Shown: positions 9,806-20,135, counted from the stretch's first letter. The stretch is DNA of 64,000 bases from Rhynchopus sp. YZ270_cl-10 (GCA_964035575.1 OZ037892.1:682001-746000), one strand, 5' to 3'. The notes: generated by a model not told the origin, from the sequence alone. Made by a program: numbers and translations.

Positions 9806-10318
9806 TCATGGATGTCCGTGTTTGGGGAGGATGAAGTTCCTGAGGAGGCTCTTGCTGAGGCCAGTGACACAGAGGCAACCAAAGAGGACTCCGAAGAGAG
9901 TGTTCAATGGCACTAGTCAGACACGTCAGTCACTTGACTCCTGCATATGTGTATGGGCGGGATTTTTACAAAGGGGGTGAGGGACCCAAATCATCATGAA
10001 ATCAACAAAAACAGAAATCACCCCCCCATCTCCTCCTTTTTTTTAAAATAAATTTTTACAGTGCAGAGACAGCAAACAACAATCAACAATCAAACAGGTA
10101 ACCACCAACCTCCCACATTTCCAATAAAAATGGCTGTTGCAAGGCATTTCACATGCATAAGGTTGTCAAATGACAACCTATAGGTTGTCATTTGACAACC
10201 TCAGGTTGTCATTTGACAACCCTTAGGTTGTCACTGACAACCTAGGGGTTGTCTCGCACCGAGGGTTGTCCTTTGACATGTCCTTGAGGTTGTCATTTTG
10301 ATGACTACCGCACCGTGT
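9806..10318 (-). repeat. right long terminal inverted repeat
   Basis: This is the inverted copy of 5144-5749. It holds a second, shorter copy of the acidic gene tail (9813-9916 read on +, ending SVQWH), the shared spacer, and the GTTGTC palindromes. It lacks the GGTTGGGG array and a short segment of the acidic tail. Confidence 0.85.
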
Positions 10319-10469
10319 TGGGCTTCTAGCAACATCCTTCACTGGGGACGAACACCTTGGCTTTGGTTGTGTGCGACGGATCGGTGCGTCCGTTCCCCTG
10401 ACTGTGTGTGTGAAGCTTTGTACAAAAAGAAACACACACAAAAGACACCACAGCAACACAAACCACACA

Positions 10470-11376
10470 ATGCCAAAGCGAAGCGCGGACAGCACAGAGA
10501 CTCGAAAGAGAAGAAAGCTTGCAGACGAGGTCTTGGAGGAGGTTGTCAGGAACGGCGACACTGCTGCCGTGCGGGCGGTCCTTGAGAAGCTCCCTCCAGC
10601 CTTCGGCACAGAAAACACATGGCTTATCCTTGCGGCGCATTTTGGACACACCGAGACAGTGCGCCATCTTGTGGGCTTGCCGGAGGTGGATGTGAATCAC
10701 TGCGACACATACAGAAACAACTACAGCAGGTGCAGCTATCGACACAAGGAACATCGACGGAAATTCGCCTCTGCACTCGGCTTCCCGTTCAGGAGCACTC
10801 GAAGTTGTGAAGATGTTGGTCAGAGCAGGTGCGGAAGTGAATGTCACATGCAACGATGGGACAGGAAGAACGTGTCTTACCCTTGCGGAGATTTTTGGAC
10901 ACACCGAGACTGTGCGCTATCTTGTGGGCTTGCCGGAGGTGGATGTGAATCACTGCGACAGCAGCAACTACACTGCGTTGCACCGTGCGGTGGATGAAGG
11001 CCATACAGACGTGGTGCAGATACTGATTGATGCAGGTGCAGACATCAACACAATGAACATATACGGAAATTCGCCTCTGCACTCGGCTTCCCGTTCAGGA
11101 GAACTCGAAGTTGTGAAGATGTTGGTCAGAGCAGGTGCGGAAGTGAATGTCACAAGCGACGATGGAGGCACATGTCTTGCCCTTGCGGCAATTTTTGGAT
11201 ACACCGAGACTGTGCGCTATCTTGTGGGCTTGCCGGAGGTGGATGTGAATCACTGCAACAGAAACCACGAGACTGCGTTGGACCGTGTGGATAAACAAGT
11301 CTATACAGACGTGGTGCAGATACTGATTGATGCAGGTGCAGACATCGACACAAAGAACGGGGGGCTATCGAAGTGA
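10470..11376 (+). pseudogene. ankyrin-repeat protein gene broken by a 59-nt deletion
   Basis: The ATG at 10470 (MPKRSADSTETRKRRK) opens a basic, nuclear-localisation-like N-terminus. Ankyrin repeats follow, with HFGHTETVRHLVGLPEVDVN and VVKMLVRAGAEVNV-type helices. The frame is lost near 10726 and the ankyrin frame resumes one register over, to a stop at 11376. Comparing internal copies explains it: a 300-bp supra-repeat (about 100 residues, three ankyrin units) recurs with starts at 10668, 10921 and 11221. The first interval is 253 bp, which equals 300 minus a 59-nt deletion plus 12 nt of insertions. Ankyrin repeats bind other proteins, and no catalytic domain is present. It starts 150 bp beyond the transposon end. 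An unrecognised splice event cannot be excluded, but no GT-AG pair fits the gap. Confidence 0.7.
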
Positions 11377-12208
11377 CGACTGGGGACAGGTTTGGGCCAG
11401 CGTCTTGACGAATTGAAGTGTTGCTATGGGGTAGGAGGGGGGGTTCACACAGGGTTTATTGGTGAATTGATGGCAAGACGGAGGAGGGAGGACGCTACGA
11501 GTTGTGTGGAGCTTAGCAGCAGCCCCTCTGGCCTGAGGTTGAATGGAGGGTTGGGTGGAGGGGTGGAGGGGTTGGCTGATCGTAGCTTCATTGATGGTGG
11601 GTTGTTTTGGGGTGTGTATAGTGGGAATGTGAGGCTGGCCCGAAGCAGTGGTGTGGGCGTCTTCACGCTGTGGGTAGGGTGCTGAGTGGTAAGTGGTGCA
11701 TCTTTGCATCTTACATCTTACTCCTCTGTCTTGGCCAGCACTTCTGACGCAGAAGCGCAGACACACCTTTCCGTGCAGTGTGGTGCAGTGGGGTGGGGTG
11801 GGCTGGGTTCTCTTCCTGCACTGTGGAGGCACTTCATCATTCCCACACTGTGGTTGGGGGGTTGGGGGGAGACGGCAACGTCTTTAACCACCTTTTGAAC
11901 TTTTTTTTTGCGGATTGATGCTTGCCACTATTCTTTTGGCATACCGAATAGAGCACGGCATCACGCTGCACTGATTACATCCCTTTTAACACTTTTCGCG
12001 CAAAAAAAAAAAAATTGCGACTGGGGGCAGGCATCACCCCACCCGCGTGACCCACACCGCGAAGGTTATAATATATCGGCGTGACACCACCCAAAAAAAC
12101 CATCTCCCCCCCTTCCTCCCCCTCCCCCTTCCCCTACCCACATCTTCTCAAAAGGGCATCACCTCCACTCCTCCTGCCCACCCCTCTCCTCCTCCTCCCC
12201 CCCCTCCC
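11377..12208. other. G-rich then C/T-rich intergenic stretch
   Basis: The first part is G-rich (GGGTTGG-like). From about 12090 the + strand becomes almost purely pyrimidine (CCTCCCC runs) up to the helicase ATG. No gene is supported. The open frame extending the helicase upstream to 12047 encodes Pro/Leu runs from this tract. Confidence 0.55.
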
Positions 12209-14401
12209 ATGGGAGGTAGCCCTCCTGAGGTCAACCTCCAAGAGGAGGTTCCTTCTGAGGTTGAGGTCCTTGATGCACCGGAGGGTCCTGAGGGAGTGCT
12301 CGACGCCTTGAAGAAGGAAGACGTGAAGGAGGAGGAGGAAGAGGAAGAGGAAGGGGAAGAGGGCAGTGAGGACAGCGTAACCTATGAGTGGACGCCAGAC
12401 CAGCAGGCGGCGATAGACTTTGCTGCGAGCGGGCAATCGTTTTATTTGTGTGGTCGCGCGGGGACGGGGAAGACTGTTGTGTTGAACCACATTGTGAAAA
12501 CACTACGACGTGCAGACAAAGAGGTCGCTGTGACTGCGATGACTGGAGCTGCAGCGTGTTTATTGGATTCTGGGAGAACGTTACATTCATGGGCATCGTT
12601 GCCTCCTGCGGATGGAAAACCACTTCATGAAATTATGCTAAAAATGGGGAAAAAAGCGAGAGAACGCTGGCGCGACACGCACACCTTAATAGTAGACGAA
12701 TGCTCCATGATGTCTGAAGAGATCATTGACAACCTTTTCAAGCTTGCGACACAGCTGCGGTATCCTCAGAACTACCCTGATATCTCTCCCGAAGATTTTG
12801 AGTTCTTTGGTGGCCTGCAAATCATTCTCGTGGGTGACCTGCATCAGCTTCCCCCAGTGAAAGGGTCGCCTATCTACATCTCCTCCTACTTCTCGCAGAT
12901 TGCAATGAAAACAACGTTGCTTAAGAAGATCTTCCGTCAGACGCATAGCCAAACGCTAGAAGTGCTAGAGCAGATCCGTTTATCAAAAGTCTCCCAAAGC
13001 TCATTAGAATTTCTCAAAACACTCGAAAAAACTGTTTTAGAGGAAAACAAAAAAACAATTTTAACAAGTCTTCGTCGTACCGAGGAGGGGATCAACAGAG
13101 AAAAGCAAAACTCCTTGAGAACAAAGGGAAGGATTTTTAAGGCCCGGGATTGGGGGGATCGCACGCAGTTCGAATTGAGTCTTGCGCCTGAAATTGAACT
13201 GAAAATTGGGGCCAGGGTTATGTGTCTGAAGAACAATGGGTTGGCCGGCGGGCGGCGTTTGGTGAATGGAAGCTGTGGGACGATCATCAAATGGATCTCA
13301 GGGCGGTCTTCCTATGTGGAGGCGTTCCGCGAGAAGCAGCAGACGATGCCGTTGGACTACTATACGGAGGGGGTGTTGGTGCGGTGGGATGCGGACGGCA
13401 TGGAGTCGGTGATACGACGCTTCGATGAAGAGAAGGAAAACGCCCGCGGAAAGATTGCCTTTACCCGCGCACAGCTTCCCCTTCGTCTTGCCTGGGCGAT
13501 CACAATCCACAAAAGCCAAGGAATGACCCTCGAAAACGTAGAGGTAGACCTTCACGGCTGCTTCGATACAGGGCAGGTATACGTCGCGTTGTCACGATGC
13601 AAATCTCTTGAAAAAACGAAGGTCCTCAACTTCTCCAGAAACCTCGTCAAATCGGACCCAGAAGTGATAGCATTTTACCGTCGTATCGCAGGGGAGAAGC
13701 CAGAGACACCGACTCGCCCGCAGATCGGGCAAGGCAAACCCGGTAGAAAGGTTCCAGTACCCTTTGTGATGAAGAAGGTGCCAACCCCGTTTACCCCAGG
13801 TGCAGTGGTGCCAGCGGTCACGCCGGTGGTGGCTCCAGTGGTGGGGGGGTCTAGCTATGTTGGTGATATGCCTCCGATTCCTGTGACGCAGCCTGGTGAC
13901 GTGCAACGCGCGGCAGCTGCAAAACGCAAGCGTGAAGAGGACAACCTCTCAGGGCGGGTCGTGCCGACGATGTTTCAGAAGAATCAGCAGCCGCAGAAGC
14001 CAGCCACCCCTATCCCAGGCGCGTCGCTCTCTGGCCATGGCTATGGGGTTATGTACGACACCATGCGCAACACGCAACCGATTCGCCCCTTCCCCTACGG
14101 CCCGGTCACCCAAACTGGACAAAACGGACAAAACAGGCATGTACAAAACGCGCAACCACAAAATAGACCAACCCAGCCAGCTTTCGCAGACCGGCAACAG
14201 AAGCAAGACATCCGGCAGCCCAGGGCAGAGACTCGTGTAGGTTGTGATGCGATACGGCCTACTTTTGGGGGGTTGTTGGATATTGGGGCCCCTGTGGTGG
14301 GGACTCAGCCGCAGGTGACAGCGAACGCATTGCGTGGGGTAGTAGGCACACAGCCGCATGCGGAAGGGGAGTCAGAACAGAAGCGGCAACGTCTCGGGTA
14401 G
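12209..14401 (+). CDS. PIF1: PIF1-family DNA helicase
   Basis: This is a predicted ATP-dependent 5'-3' DNA helicase of superfamily 1B (730 residues), probably acting in genome or organelle DNA maintenance. Visible motifs, in order: an acidic N-terminus, Walker A GRAGTGKT near residue 82, Walker B LIVDECSMM near 159, motif III LVGDLHQLPPV, and a C-terminal core with LRLAWAITIHKSQGMTLENV followed by GQVYVALSRCKS, both hallmarks of PIF1/RecD-like enzymes. The last 170 or so residues are Pro/Gln/Asn-rich and likely disordered. I chose the ATG at 12209, directly after a C/T-rich tract; an in-frame ATG at 12047 would add 54 low-complexity residues. No intron is apparent. No Helitron Rep domain is present, so it looks like a host gene. 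Confidence 0.9.
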   Translation: MGGSPPEVNLQEEVPSEVEVLDAPEGPEGVLDALKKEDVKEEEEEEEEGEEGSEDSVTYEWTPDQQAAIDFAASGQSFYLCGRAGTGKTVVLNHIVKTLRRADKEVAVTAMTGAAACLLDSGRTLHSWASLPPADGKPLHEIMLKMGKKARERWRDTHTLIVDECSMMSEEIIDNLFKLATQLRYPQNYPDISPEDFEFFGGLQIILVGDLHQLPPVKGSPIYISSYFSQIAMKTTLLKKIFRQTHSQTLEVLEQIRLSKVSQSSLEFLKTLEKTVLEENKKTILTSLRRTEEGINREKQNSLRTKGRIFKARDWGDRTQFELSLAPEIELKIGARVMCLKNNGLAGGRRLVNGSCGTIIKWISGRSSYVEAFREKQQTMPLDYYTEGVLVRWDADGMESVIRRFDEEKENARGKIAFTRAQLPLRLAWAITIHKSQGMTLENVEVDLHGCFDTGQVYVALSRCKSLEKTKVLNFSRNLVKSDPEVIAFYRRIAGEKPETPTRPQIGQGKPGRKVPVPFVMKKVPTPFTPGAVVPAVTPVVAPVVGGSSYVGDMPPIPVTQPGDVQRAAAAKRKREEDNLSGRVVPTMFQKNQQPQKPATPIPGASLSGHGYGVMYDTMRNTQPIRPFPYGPVTQTGQNGQNRHVQNAQPQNRPTQPAFADRQQKQDIRQPRAETRVGCDAIRPTFGGLLDIGAPVVGTQPQVTANALRGVVGTQPHAEGESEQKRQRLG

Positions 14402-15115
14402 ATCGGCGTAATGCATTGGGCGATCCCTGAGTGTGGAGAAGCATTTTCATATTTCATACCGAGGTTACTAGCGTGGCTGTTATTAGAGAGTATCAAAAAA
14501 AAAGCGGAAAAAGGGAAAAGAAAAAAAAAGTGAGACTGCTTGGCAGGCTACACTAATGCAATTATCAAAAAGAAAACGAAGAAGAAAAATAAAAAAAACA
14601 GAAAAAGTAAGCTTTTTGGAGGTGAGGACGATTTTGCGTCTTTTTCTTTGAGTACAATAGCCTTCGGGCGATGCTGTGTATTAGGGTCTACCTTGGGTAG
14701 GCAAATGTTAACATAATAAAAGCAAAAATAGAGCAGAGGGAACGAGGGAAAAAATAAAAGGGAGGAAAAAAAAATGCGCTAGAAATGTTCTCATAAAAGT
14801 AAAAGTAAAAAAAACGTCCTCGGACAGATTGTCGATACTACAAAAAAAAATGGTTTGGGGTCTGGGACTGTGTGTTAGCTTCGTTTTTTCCCAAACCTTT
14901 TTTTTTGTAAAGTCTCATCGCGTTTATTAGATATGTGTGTACCAGAAGCACATTCATCTTCTCAAGGTTTTCTTTTTTGGATGGGGGGTTTTGACTGACA
15001 TCTATTGTGCTCTACGTCTGCCGGTGTACGGTGAGGTGTTTTGCACTTTCAACGTTTTTGTTTTTTTTTTTTTTTTGTTTTTGTTTTTATTCAGTCTCTG
15101 ACACACGGCCTCCCC

Positions 15116-15209
15116 GCACAGCAGAGAATAAGCCGGGTCCCCGGTCCCTGGGTCAAGGTCCCGTTCCTGGTCCCGGTCCCGGGTCCCCGAGTCTTATTCT
15201 CTGCTGTGC
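15116..15209. repeat. 17-bp perfect inverted repeat with GGTCCC-rich loop
   Basis: GCACAGCAGAGAATAAG at 15116-15132 is mirrored exactly at 15193-15209. The 60-bp loop is made of GGTCCC/GGGTCCC repeats. It could be a small foldback element or a structured RNA; no target duplication is clear. Confidence 0.7.
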
Positions 15210-15564
15210 CTCCCCGTGTACCGAATATTGCAACAAACCCAACCAACAGTATTCATTTTGGGTAACAAAGTACCGCTGGCAGTGCCGCTAGTGGGGGGAG
15301 GGGGGGAAATGTCCCAAATTGTTTGATTTTTGTTTATGTTGTTCACTTTCTCACCCCCCCCCTTTTCCCTCATAGAAACGCAAAACAAAGCCTGCTTTTT
15401 CTCTTTTTCTTACCCCCCCGGTCTTTGCTCCACCTTTGGGATTCATTTTTCATCTTCACGTTTTCATGCAGCCCCCCTACTGACAGTCTGTCTTGGCAGA
15501 AGACCACACTCTCTCTGTGAATGTGGAATGCAACAGACAGTATTGTACCTTCAGCAGCACAGCA

Positions 15565-15760
15565 GTGTTGCTATTGGGCAATTTGCGCGCCTGCTGCCAT
15601 CCTTAGATGTGGTAGCCGTTTCTCAGGCTCCCTCTCCGGAATCGAACCCTAATTCCCCGTTACCCGTTACAGCCACGGTAGTCCACTACACTACCGTCAA
15701 AAGCTGATAGGGCAGATACTCCTGCGGGCTTGCACACAGATCTGTTCTAACCAACCCCAT
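15565..15760 (-). rRNA. isolated 18S rRNA gene fragment (5' domain)
   Basis: Read on the minus strand, the core (15572-15716) contains phrases conserved in small-subunit rRNA: CTGCCCTATCAGC, AACGGGTAACGGGGAATTAG, GGTTCGATTCCGGAGAGGGA, GCCTGAGAAACGGCTACCAC and GGCAGCAGGCGCGCAAATTG. The remainder of an 18S gene is absent on both sides, so this is a fragment and not a working rDNA unit. The wording GTAGTG..TGGACTACC and AATTGCCCAAT resembles Euglenozoa as I recall them. The exact limits are uncertain, since similarity fades in variable regions. Confidence 0.85.
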
Positions 15761-17268
15761 CACGAACTGCTGCGTGTGCAGACGAATCTCTCTCTGGAAG
15801 ATGTGGTGTGTTGTTTGGCTTGAAAAGGGTAAAACTATGTCTCAGCGGGGGTGGGGGGAGCAGCAAACTGAGTAACCATACGATGCCTTGAGCAGCTCTC
15901 AATTAGGGGATGGGGGGGGGGAAGAGGGTGACGCTCGCCGTTGATTGCCTACCCAGTCAGGATTGCAGAGGAGAGCACGCCATATCACCCACCCACTTCG
16001 CAATGTGCGATGTGTCGTGCATGGGTTGGTGGCGATGACTGTGCTTGGGTGAGGGGGGCATTGGGTGTCATGTTGTAGGCTTGCGTATATGGGGGAAGTG
16101 TGCAGTGTGGGGGGGTGGTATTGGAGGGTTGGTGGGGTCAGCAGGCTGCTGACATATTCCCTCTTCTCTCAGTGTTGCGCTGAAAGAATGAGGAAGACAA
16201 GAGGCGCTAGTTGAGAGGGGAGAGGAGGGATCTGAAGCGGAGCGCATTCTCGGATGTGTGAGACAAAGTTTCTGAGTTCTGAGTTTCTCATTACAACGTA
16301 CTTCCGTTCAACCCCCCTTTTTTTTCTACTGAACTAGTCGACGCCACATGGTCTTTCACTGTCTTCTTGGTAGCTTGCGCAGAGGTGTGAGGTGTGATGA
16401 CGGAGGCGGGTGGCTTTTGTTGTGTGCTCTGATATGCTGATCACGTGCTTTCACTTCATGGTGTGACTGGGGAGGACGCGCTTTGCTGTGCTTGGCGTGC
16501 TTGGGGTGTGGAGGGAACTCTTGTGAGTTGAGTCCTGAGGAGCCTTGGGAGCCGAACTCTAATAAGCACCTCAGGTCACTTGTGCCGCGGTGGCCCGGTG
16601 ACACACTTGGGTGGGGCTGGGTGTCGTGCAGTGTTATTGTTATTCTTTTTGGTTCTGACTTACACTGCCCGCACCACATGGGTGACAGACGGGGCTGTGT
16701 GCGGGTAGAACCCTGTGCATGACGGTGTGTGTCACAGAGGTTGTACAATGGTCAATGGGGGTTGTTGGCGGTTCGCCATCAGACACCATGACGTGGAGGC
16801 AGGCATGGATGAGAGGGTCTCTTGGGCATCTTGGACACCACAGAAACCTACGGAGAAACGCTACCCATTCTCTAGGTTCTAGGGGTGGGTTGGGGTGGGA
16901 AGACAGACACGAGGTCTGTTAAGGTAGGCACGAACCCTCGCGCAGACGTGGTTGCCTTCAGGACCTTCTTGGATGCAGTGTTGCAAAGACGTGGACACGA
17001 CGTCCTTTTCTCACCCTCAAAACTTCTCAGCAAATTACGGATATCGTCGACGAGATATTTCATCTGCCCGACTGATGTTTTTTTCTGTGGCGCCCATCTC
17101 CAATCCCCACCCCCCACTCCACCAACACCTATCCAGAGACACCGCTGCCGCCATACCCTTCGGCACAGCCCCCTTTCTTTTCTTCTTCTCTCGCCGTTAG
17201 ATCAATTAGAACAAACCAGAACCGTCCATCCTCTCTCTCCCCTCTCTCTCCCTTCTCTTTCTTTCATA

Positions 17269-18189
17269 ATGTGTGTCGAGGACACCCAGGACAGAAGCGT
17301 CATGCTTCTTGGTGTTAGCATGTTGCTGCAACGCTTTGCTTCTGCGGTCGATGCGCAGGATACTTCCCCGATTAACAGTCCTAAGACGTGCGGGCCGAAC
17401 CCTATTGGTCTTGCGTTGGGCCACGTGACACCGGGACCTGCGATGCACCAATACCTGCAGTGGATTGATAAGCACGTTCGCCCCTCGGAGGAGTGTTTTG
17501 TCATTGCGTTGGTGTTGTTGAACAGATGTGGCGCGCCTTTTGGGTCAAAGGAGGCCGGGTTTTACCTTGCAGCAGCTTTGGTTATTGCCATCAAGCTGCG
17601 TGACGACCGCTACTACTCCAACTCCGTCTACGCTGAGGTCATGGGTGTGCACCGTGCGGACCTCAACCTCCTCGAGCGTGCCCTCCTCCTCCGCCTCGAC
17701 TGGGAAGTGGAGGTGAGCCCCGCAGAGTACTCCACCATGCAGGCTTCATGCTATGAAGAGGTCAGAGTTTCCCAGGGCCTCTTCGATGTGTTCCCCGCAG
17801 TCACAACGGTCTTCCACATTGCAAGGGACAGCCTGGAGGACTCATTTGGGTTGCTCCTCCGTGATACCAGGGTGGTTGGTGTTGTGCCCAGAACAGCATC
17901 GTGGGCGGCAGGTGTAAGGCATAACACTATCATCAGAAGCGTAAACCAGATTCCCGTTGCGACACATGCTCAAGTGATGGAGGTTCTCAAATGTGCAGGG
18001 AAAAACGTGGTAATCGAAGTGTTCCTGACCACCCTCCATCAGCTCGCACCCACAGCACCCCAGGCAGACGTAATGACCAACCCTATTACACTGCAGGCGC
18101 AGCACGTCTTCGCAGCACCTCAGACCATGTCGCAAATGTTTCAAGCGGTCCTCCCGATGACCTGCGCAACGGTGAGCTGTGCGGCGTGA
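17269..18189 (+). CDS. PHO80/U-type cyclin with C-terminal PDZ domain
   Basis: This 306-residue protein is a predicted regulatory partner of a cyclin-dependent kinase. The cyclin box spans about residues 55-155 and shows the PHO80/Pcl/CycU pattern: RPSEECFVIALVLLNRCG, then AAALVIAIKLRDDRYYSN, then DLNLLERALLLRLDWEVEVS. A PDZ-like domain follows at about 192-252 (FGLLL, VVGVVPRTASWAAGVRHNTI, SVNQIPV), with FGLLL in place of the usual GLGF peptide-binding loop. A Gln/Ala/Met-rich tail ends the protein. The start is the ATG at 17269 after a pure C/T tract; a second in-frame ATG at 17302 would remove 11 residues. U-type cyclins are usually about 200 residues, so the PDZ is an extra module that may localise the kinase. 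Confidence 0.85.
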   Translation: MCVEDTQDRSVMLLGVSMLLQRFASAVDAQDTSPINSPKTCGPNPIGLALGHVTPGPAMHQYLQWIDKHVRPSEECFVIALVLLNRCGAPFGSKEAGFYLAAALVIAIKLRDDRYYSNSVYAEVMGVHRADLNLLERALLLRLDWEVEVSPAEYSTMQASCYEEVRVSQGLFDVFPAVTTVFHIARDSLEDSFGLLLRDTRVVGVVPRTASWAAGVRHNTIIRSVNQIPVATHAQVMEVLKCAGKNVVIEVFLTTLHQLAPTAPQADVMTNPITLQAQHVFAAPQTMSQMFQAVLPMTCATVSCAA

Positions 18190-20032
18190 TTTTTTTTTGG
18201 GTAGGATAGGGGGGTTTTTTTTTGAAAGAAAAAGAAAGGTTTGAAGAAGAGGTAGGAAGAAGAGGGGAACCTTCTGGAAAAATTCGTTTTTTAAATACTT
18301 TTGGTTTCCTAACATTTTTTTTTCCCCAAAAAAAGCCCCACAATGGACAACATGGAAGAGACAGAGAGAGTAGGTAGGTGACCTAAGCACAGTGAGAGGC
18401 TGCTTAGGTTCATCGTACACAACGTTCTCTTCTTGTTTGGAACTATCCCCAATTCATATTTCATATTTAGTTTTTTTGTTTTTGTTTTTTTGTTTTTGTG
18501 CACCTTCAGCTTTTGTATGGTGGTAAAACAGGTTTTTCTTTGTGCACACGAGAAGCACATTCAACGGCAGTGGTCTTCCCTCCTCATCCCCCCCTCCCTC
18601 TCTCCCCCCAATAAGGTGTGGTAAAAGTATGGTATTTTATATTCTTCTGCATTTTTTTTTTTTAGTTGTTATTCTGCCCCCCCTCTGGTTGCAATCACAA
18701 GAGAACTTCTTCTCTGTGAAAACTAGATAGGCAGTTGGACACGCCCTGTTATGGAATCTGTCTTTTTTTTTCTTCTTCTCTTCTTTTCTTCTTTTTTGGT
18801 GGGTTTTTTTTTTTTTTTTGTGTCAGCTTTTTTTTTTTTTTTTGTTTCTTCCTTTTCCAACCCACGCATCCGGACGCAAAGCCAGTTTTTGGGTCCTGGA
18901 GTATGCAATATTTTAGGTGGGAAATATGCAGGGCGAACAAAAAAAAAAAAATAAAATAAAGGCACTTCCCCCTCCCCCTCCCTCCCCAAAGTGGAGCAAG
19001 TCTATTTCCCCCCCCTTTAGAAACCCGTGGAGGATCAGTGCTCTGTGTCCGCCAATGCACTGTGCTGCGTTTGTACGTTCAACTTTTTTTAAGATGTGTA
19101 TGCAAGAGGCATATTCATCTTTCAATTTTTTTTTTTAGTTTTTTTTTTTTTTTGAGATGTCTGATTGCATCCAGGTGCATTTTCATTCTTTTTTTTCATC
19201 TTTTTTTCATCTTTTTTTGAAACGTTCTTTCGTCGGGTTGATGAGAAAAGAGGTTTAGAATCTTCTTATAAATCCTTTTCTTTCCCCCGCCCCCTCCACC
19301 TCTTCTCTCGGGTGTCCATCACCTCTTGTAGAGCAGACTCAGACAGCTTCCACTTGGCCATTTTTTTCCCCCTTATTTTTTAGCAGTGGAGTGTCAGTGT
19401 CCTGCGCCCAGAGGCGTTGTGCACTCAGCTTCACTTTTTTTTTTCTCTTATTTTTTATTGTTTTGCTAAAGTATGCATTTTGTTCTTTTTTATAAGAGAA
19501 AGTGGCTTTTCTCAAAGCCCACCCCTCTCTCCCCATATGCCCTTTTTCTTCCAAACTCCCCAAAAAAACAAATCCTGTGAATACCCTGTGGTATTGTCGT
19601 GTCTAGATACACCAAATCAGAAAAAGAAAAAAAATAGCAAAAGAAAGTGAACGTGATAGCTTTGCACACGGAGGGGGCAAACTACACATACTTCTGAATT
19701 TTTTCAAGATTTTTTTTTTCCCCTTCAAAACAATTTTATAAAAAATATATTGCAAGAAATCGCAGTAAAAAAAAAAATATCCCAGTGTAGATGCATCCGT
19801 TGAGGTCCTGCACTGATACAGCCCAAAAAGAAAAATTTTTGTTTGCATCAAAACAAAAGGTTATGGGGGGAACACACATTTCCTTTTAGCGACTAAGCAC
19901 GGAGAGGCTTAGGATCATCTTATCAACGTCTTTCTTCTCTTTCCCCCCCCCAGGAATCCCCCCCCTCCCCCGCTTTCCACTTGCCCCTTTTTCAAAAATG
20001 CCGCTGAAAAAAAAGTGACCGAGTGGGATTAC

Positions 20033-20135
20033 TCGGCGATTGTCGACACAACAAAAAAGGTTTCGGCTAACATTGTATACAGACCCTAGGTTCCCCTAAG
20101 TGGGTCCTTTAGGCGATTGTCGACACAACAAAAAC
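20033..20135 (+). repeat. dispersed repeat F, tandem pair
   Basis: The core is CGATTGTCGACACAACAAAA with TTTCGGCTAACATTGTATAC and AGACCCTAGG. The CGATTGTCGACACAACAAAA part recurs immediately at about 20112. Relatives lie at about 32945-33020 and 46010-46080, where GGCTTCGGCC, TACAGACC and GATTGTCGATACAACA are readable. Confidence 0.55.

Larger units (their letters stand above)
5144..10318. mobile_element. 5.2 kb two-gene DNA transposon with long inverted repeats
   Basis: The outer ends are inverted copies: ACACGGTGCGGTAGTCA at 5144 and its complement ending at 10318. The inverted repeats extend inward to about 5749 on the left and 9806 on the right (606 and 513 bp), differing by a short tandem-repeat expansion and small indels. 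Inside, on the minus strand, are a transposase-like frame (6811-8631), a C2H2 zinc-finger frame (6779-7117) and a 310-residue frame (5618-6550). A hAT-like element (8632-9773) has inserted into it. No convincing target duplication is seen at the outer ends (flanks CCTT and TGGG). I cannot assign it to a named superfamily from the sequence alone. Confidence 0.8.
14402..17268. other. intergenic stretch with hairpin and rRNA fragment
   Basis: No protein gene is supported. It holds A-rich DNA at 14480-14850, a repeat-like module near 14930-14970, a 17-bp inverted repeat (15116-15209), an antisense 18S rRNA fragment (about 15565-15760), and a G+C-rich stretch from 15800 to 17150. A C/T-rich tract leads into the cyclin ATG. 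Confidence 0.55.

Noticed and set aside
11392-11898. Gly-rich and Pro-rich frames after the ankyrin gene
   Set aside because: They arise from G-rich repeats, with competing frames on both strands and no recognisable features.
12047-12208. N-terminal extension of the helicase from an upstream ATG
   Set aside because: The extension encodes Pro/Leu runs from a C/T-rich tract like those before other ATGs here. It is more likely leader sequence, and the ATG at 12209 is preferred.
16356-16922. Frames of 67-130 codons on both strands upstream of the cyclin
   Set aside because: They lie in G+C-rich DNA, overlap on opposite strands, and show no domain or protein-like pattern.
16885-17268. Extension of the cyclin frame upstream to 16885
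   Set aside because: The added 128 residues are Ser/Pro/Leu-rich and come from pyrimidine-rich DNA. The cyclin homology begins after the ATG at 17269.
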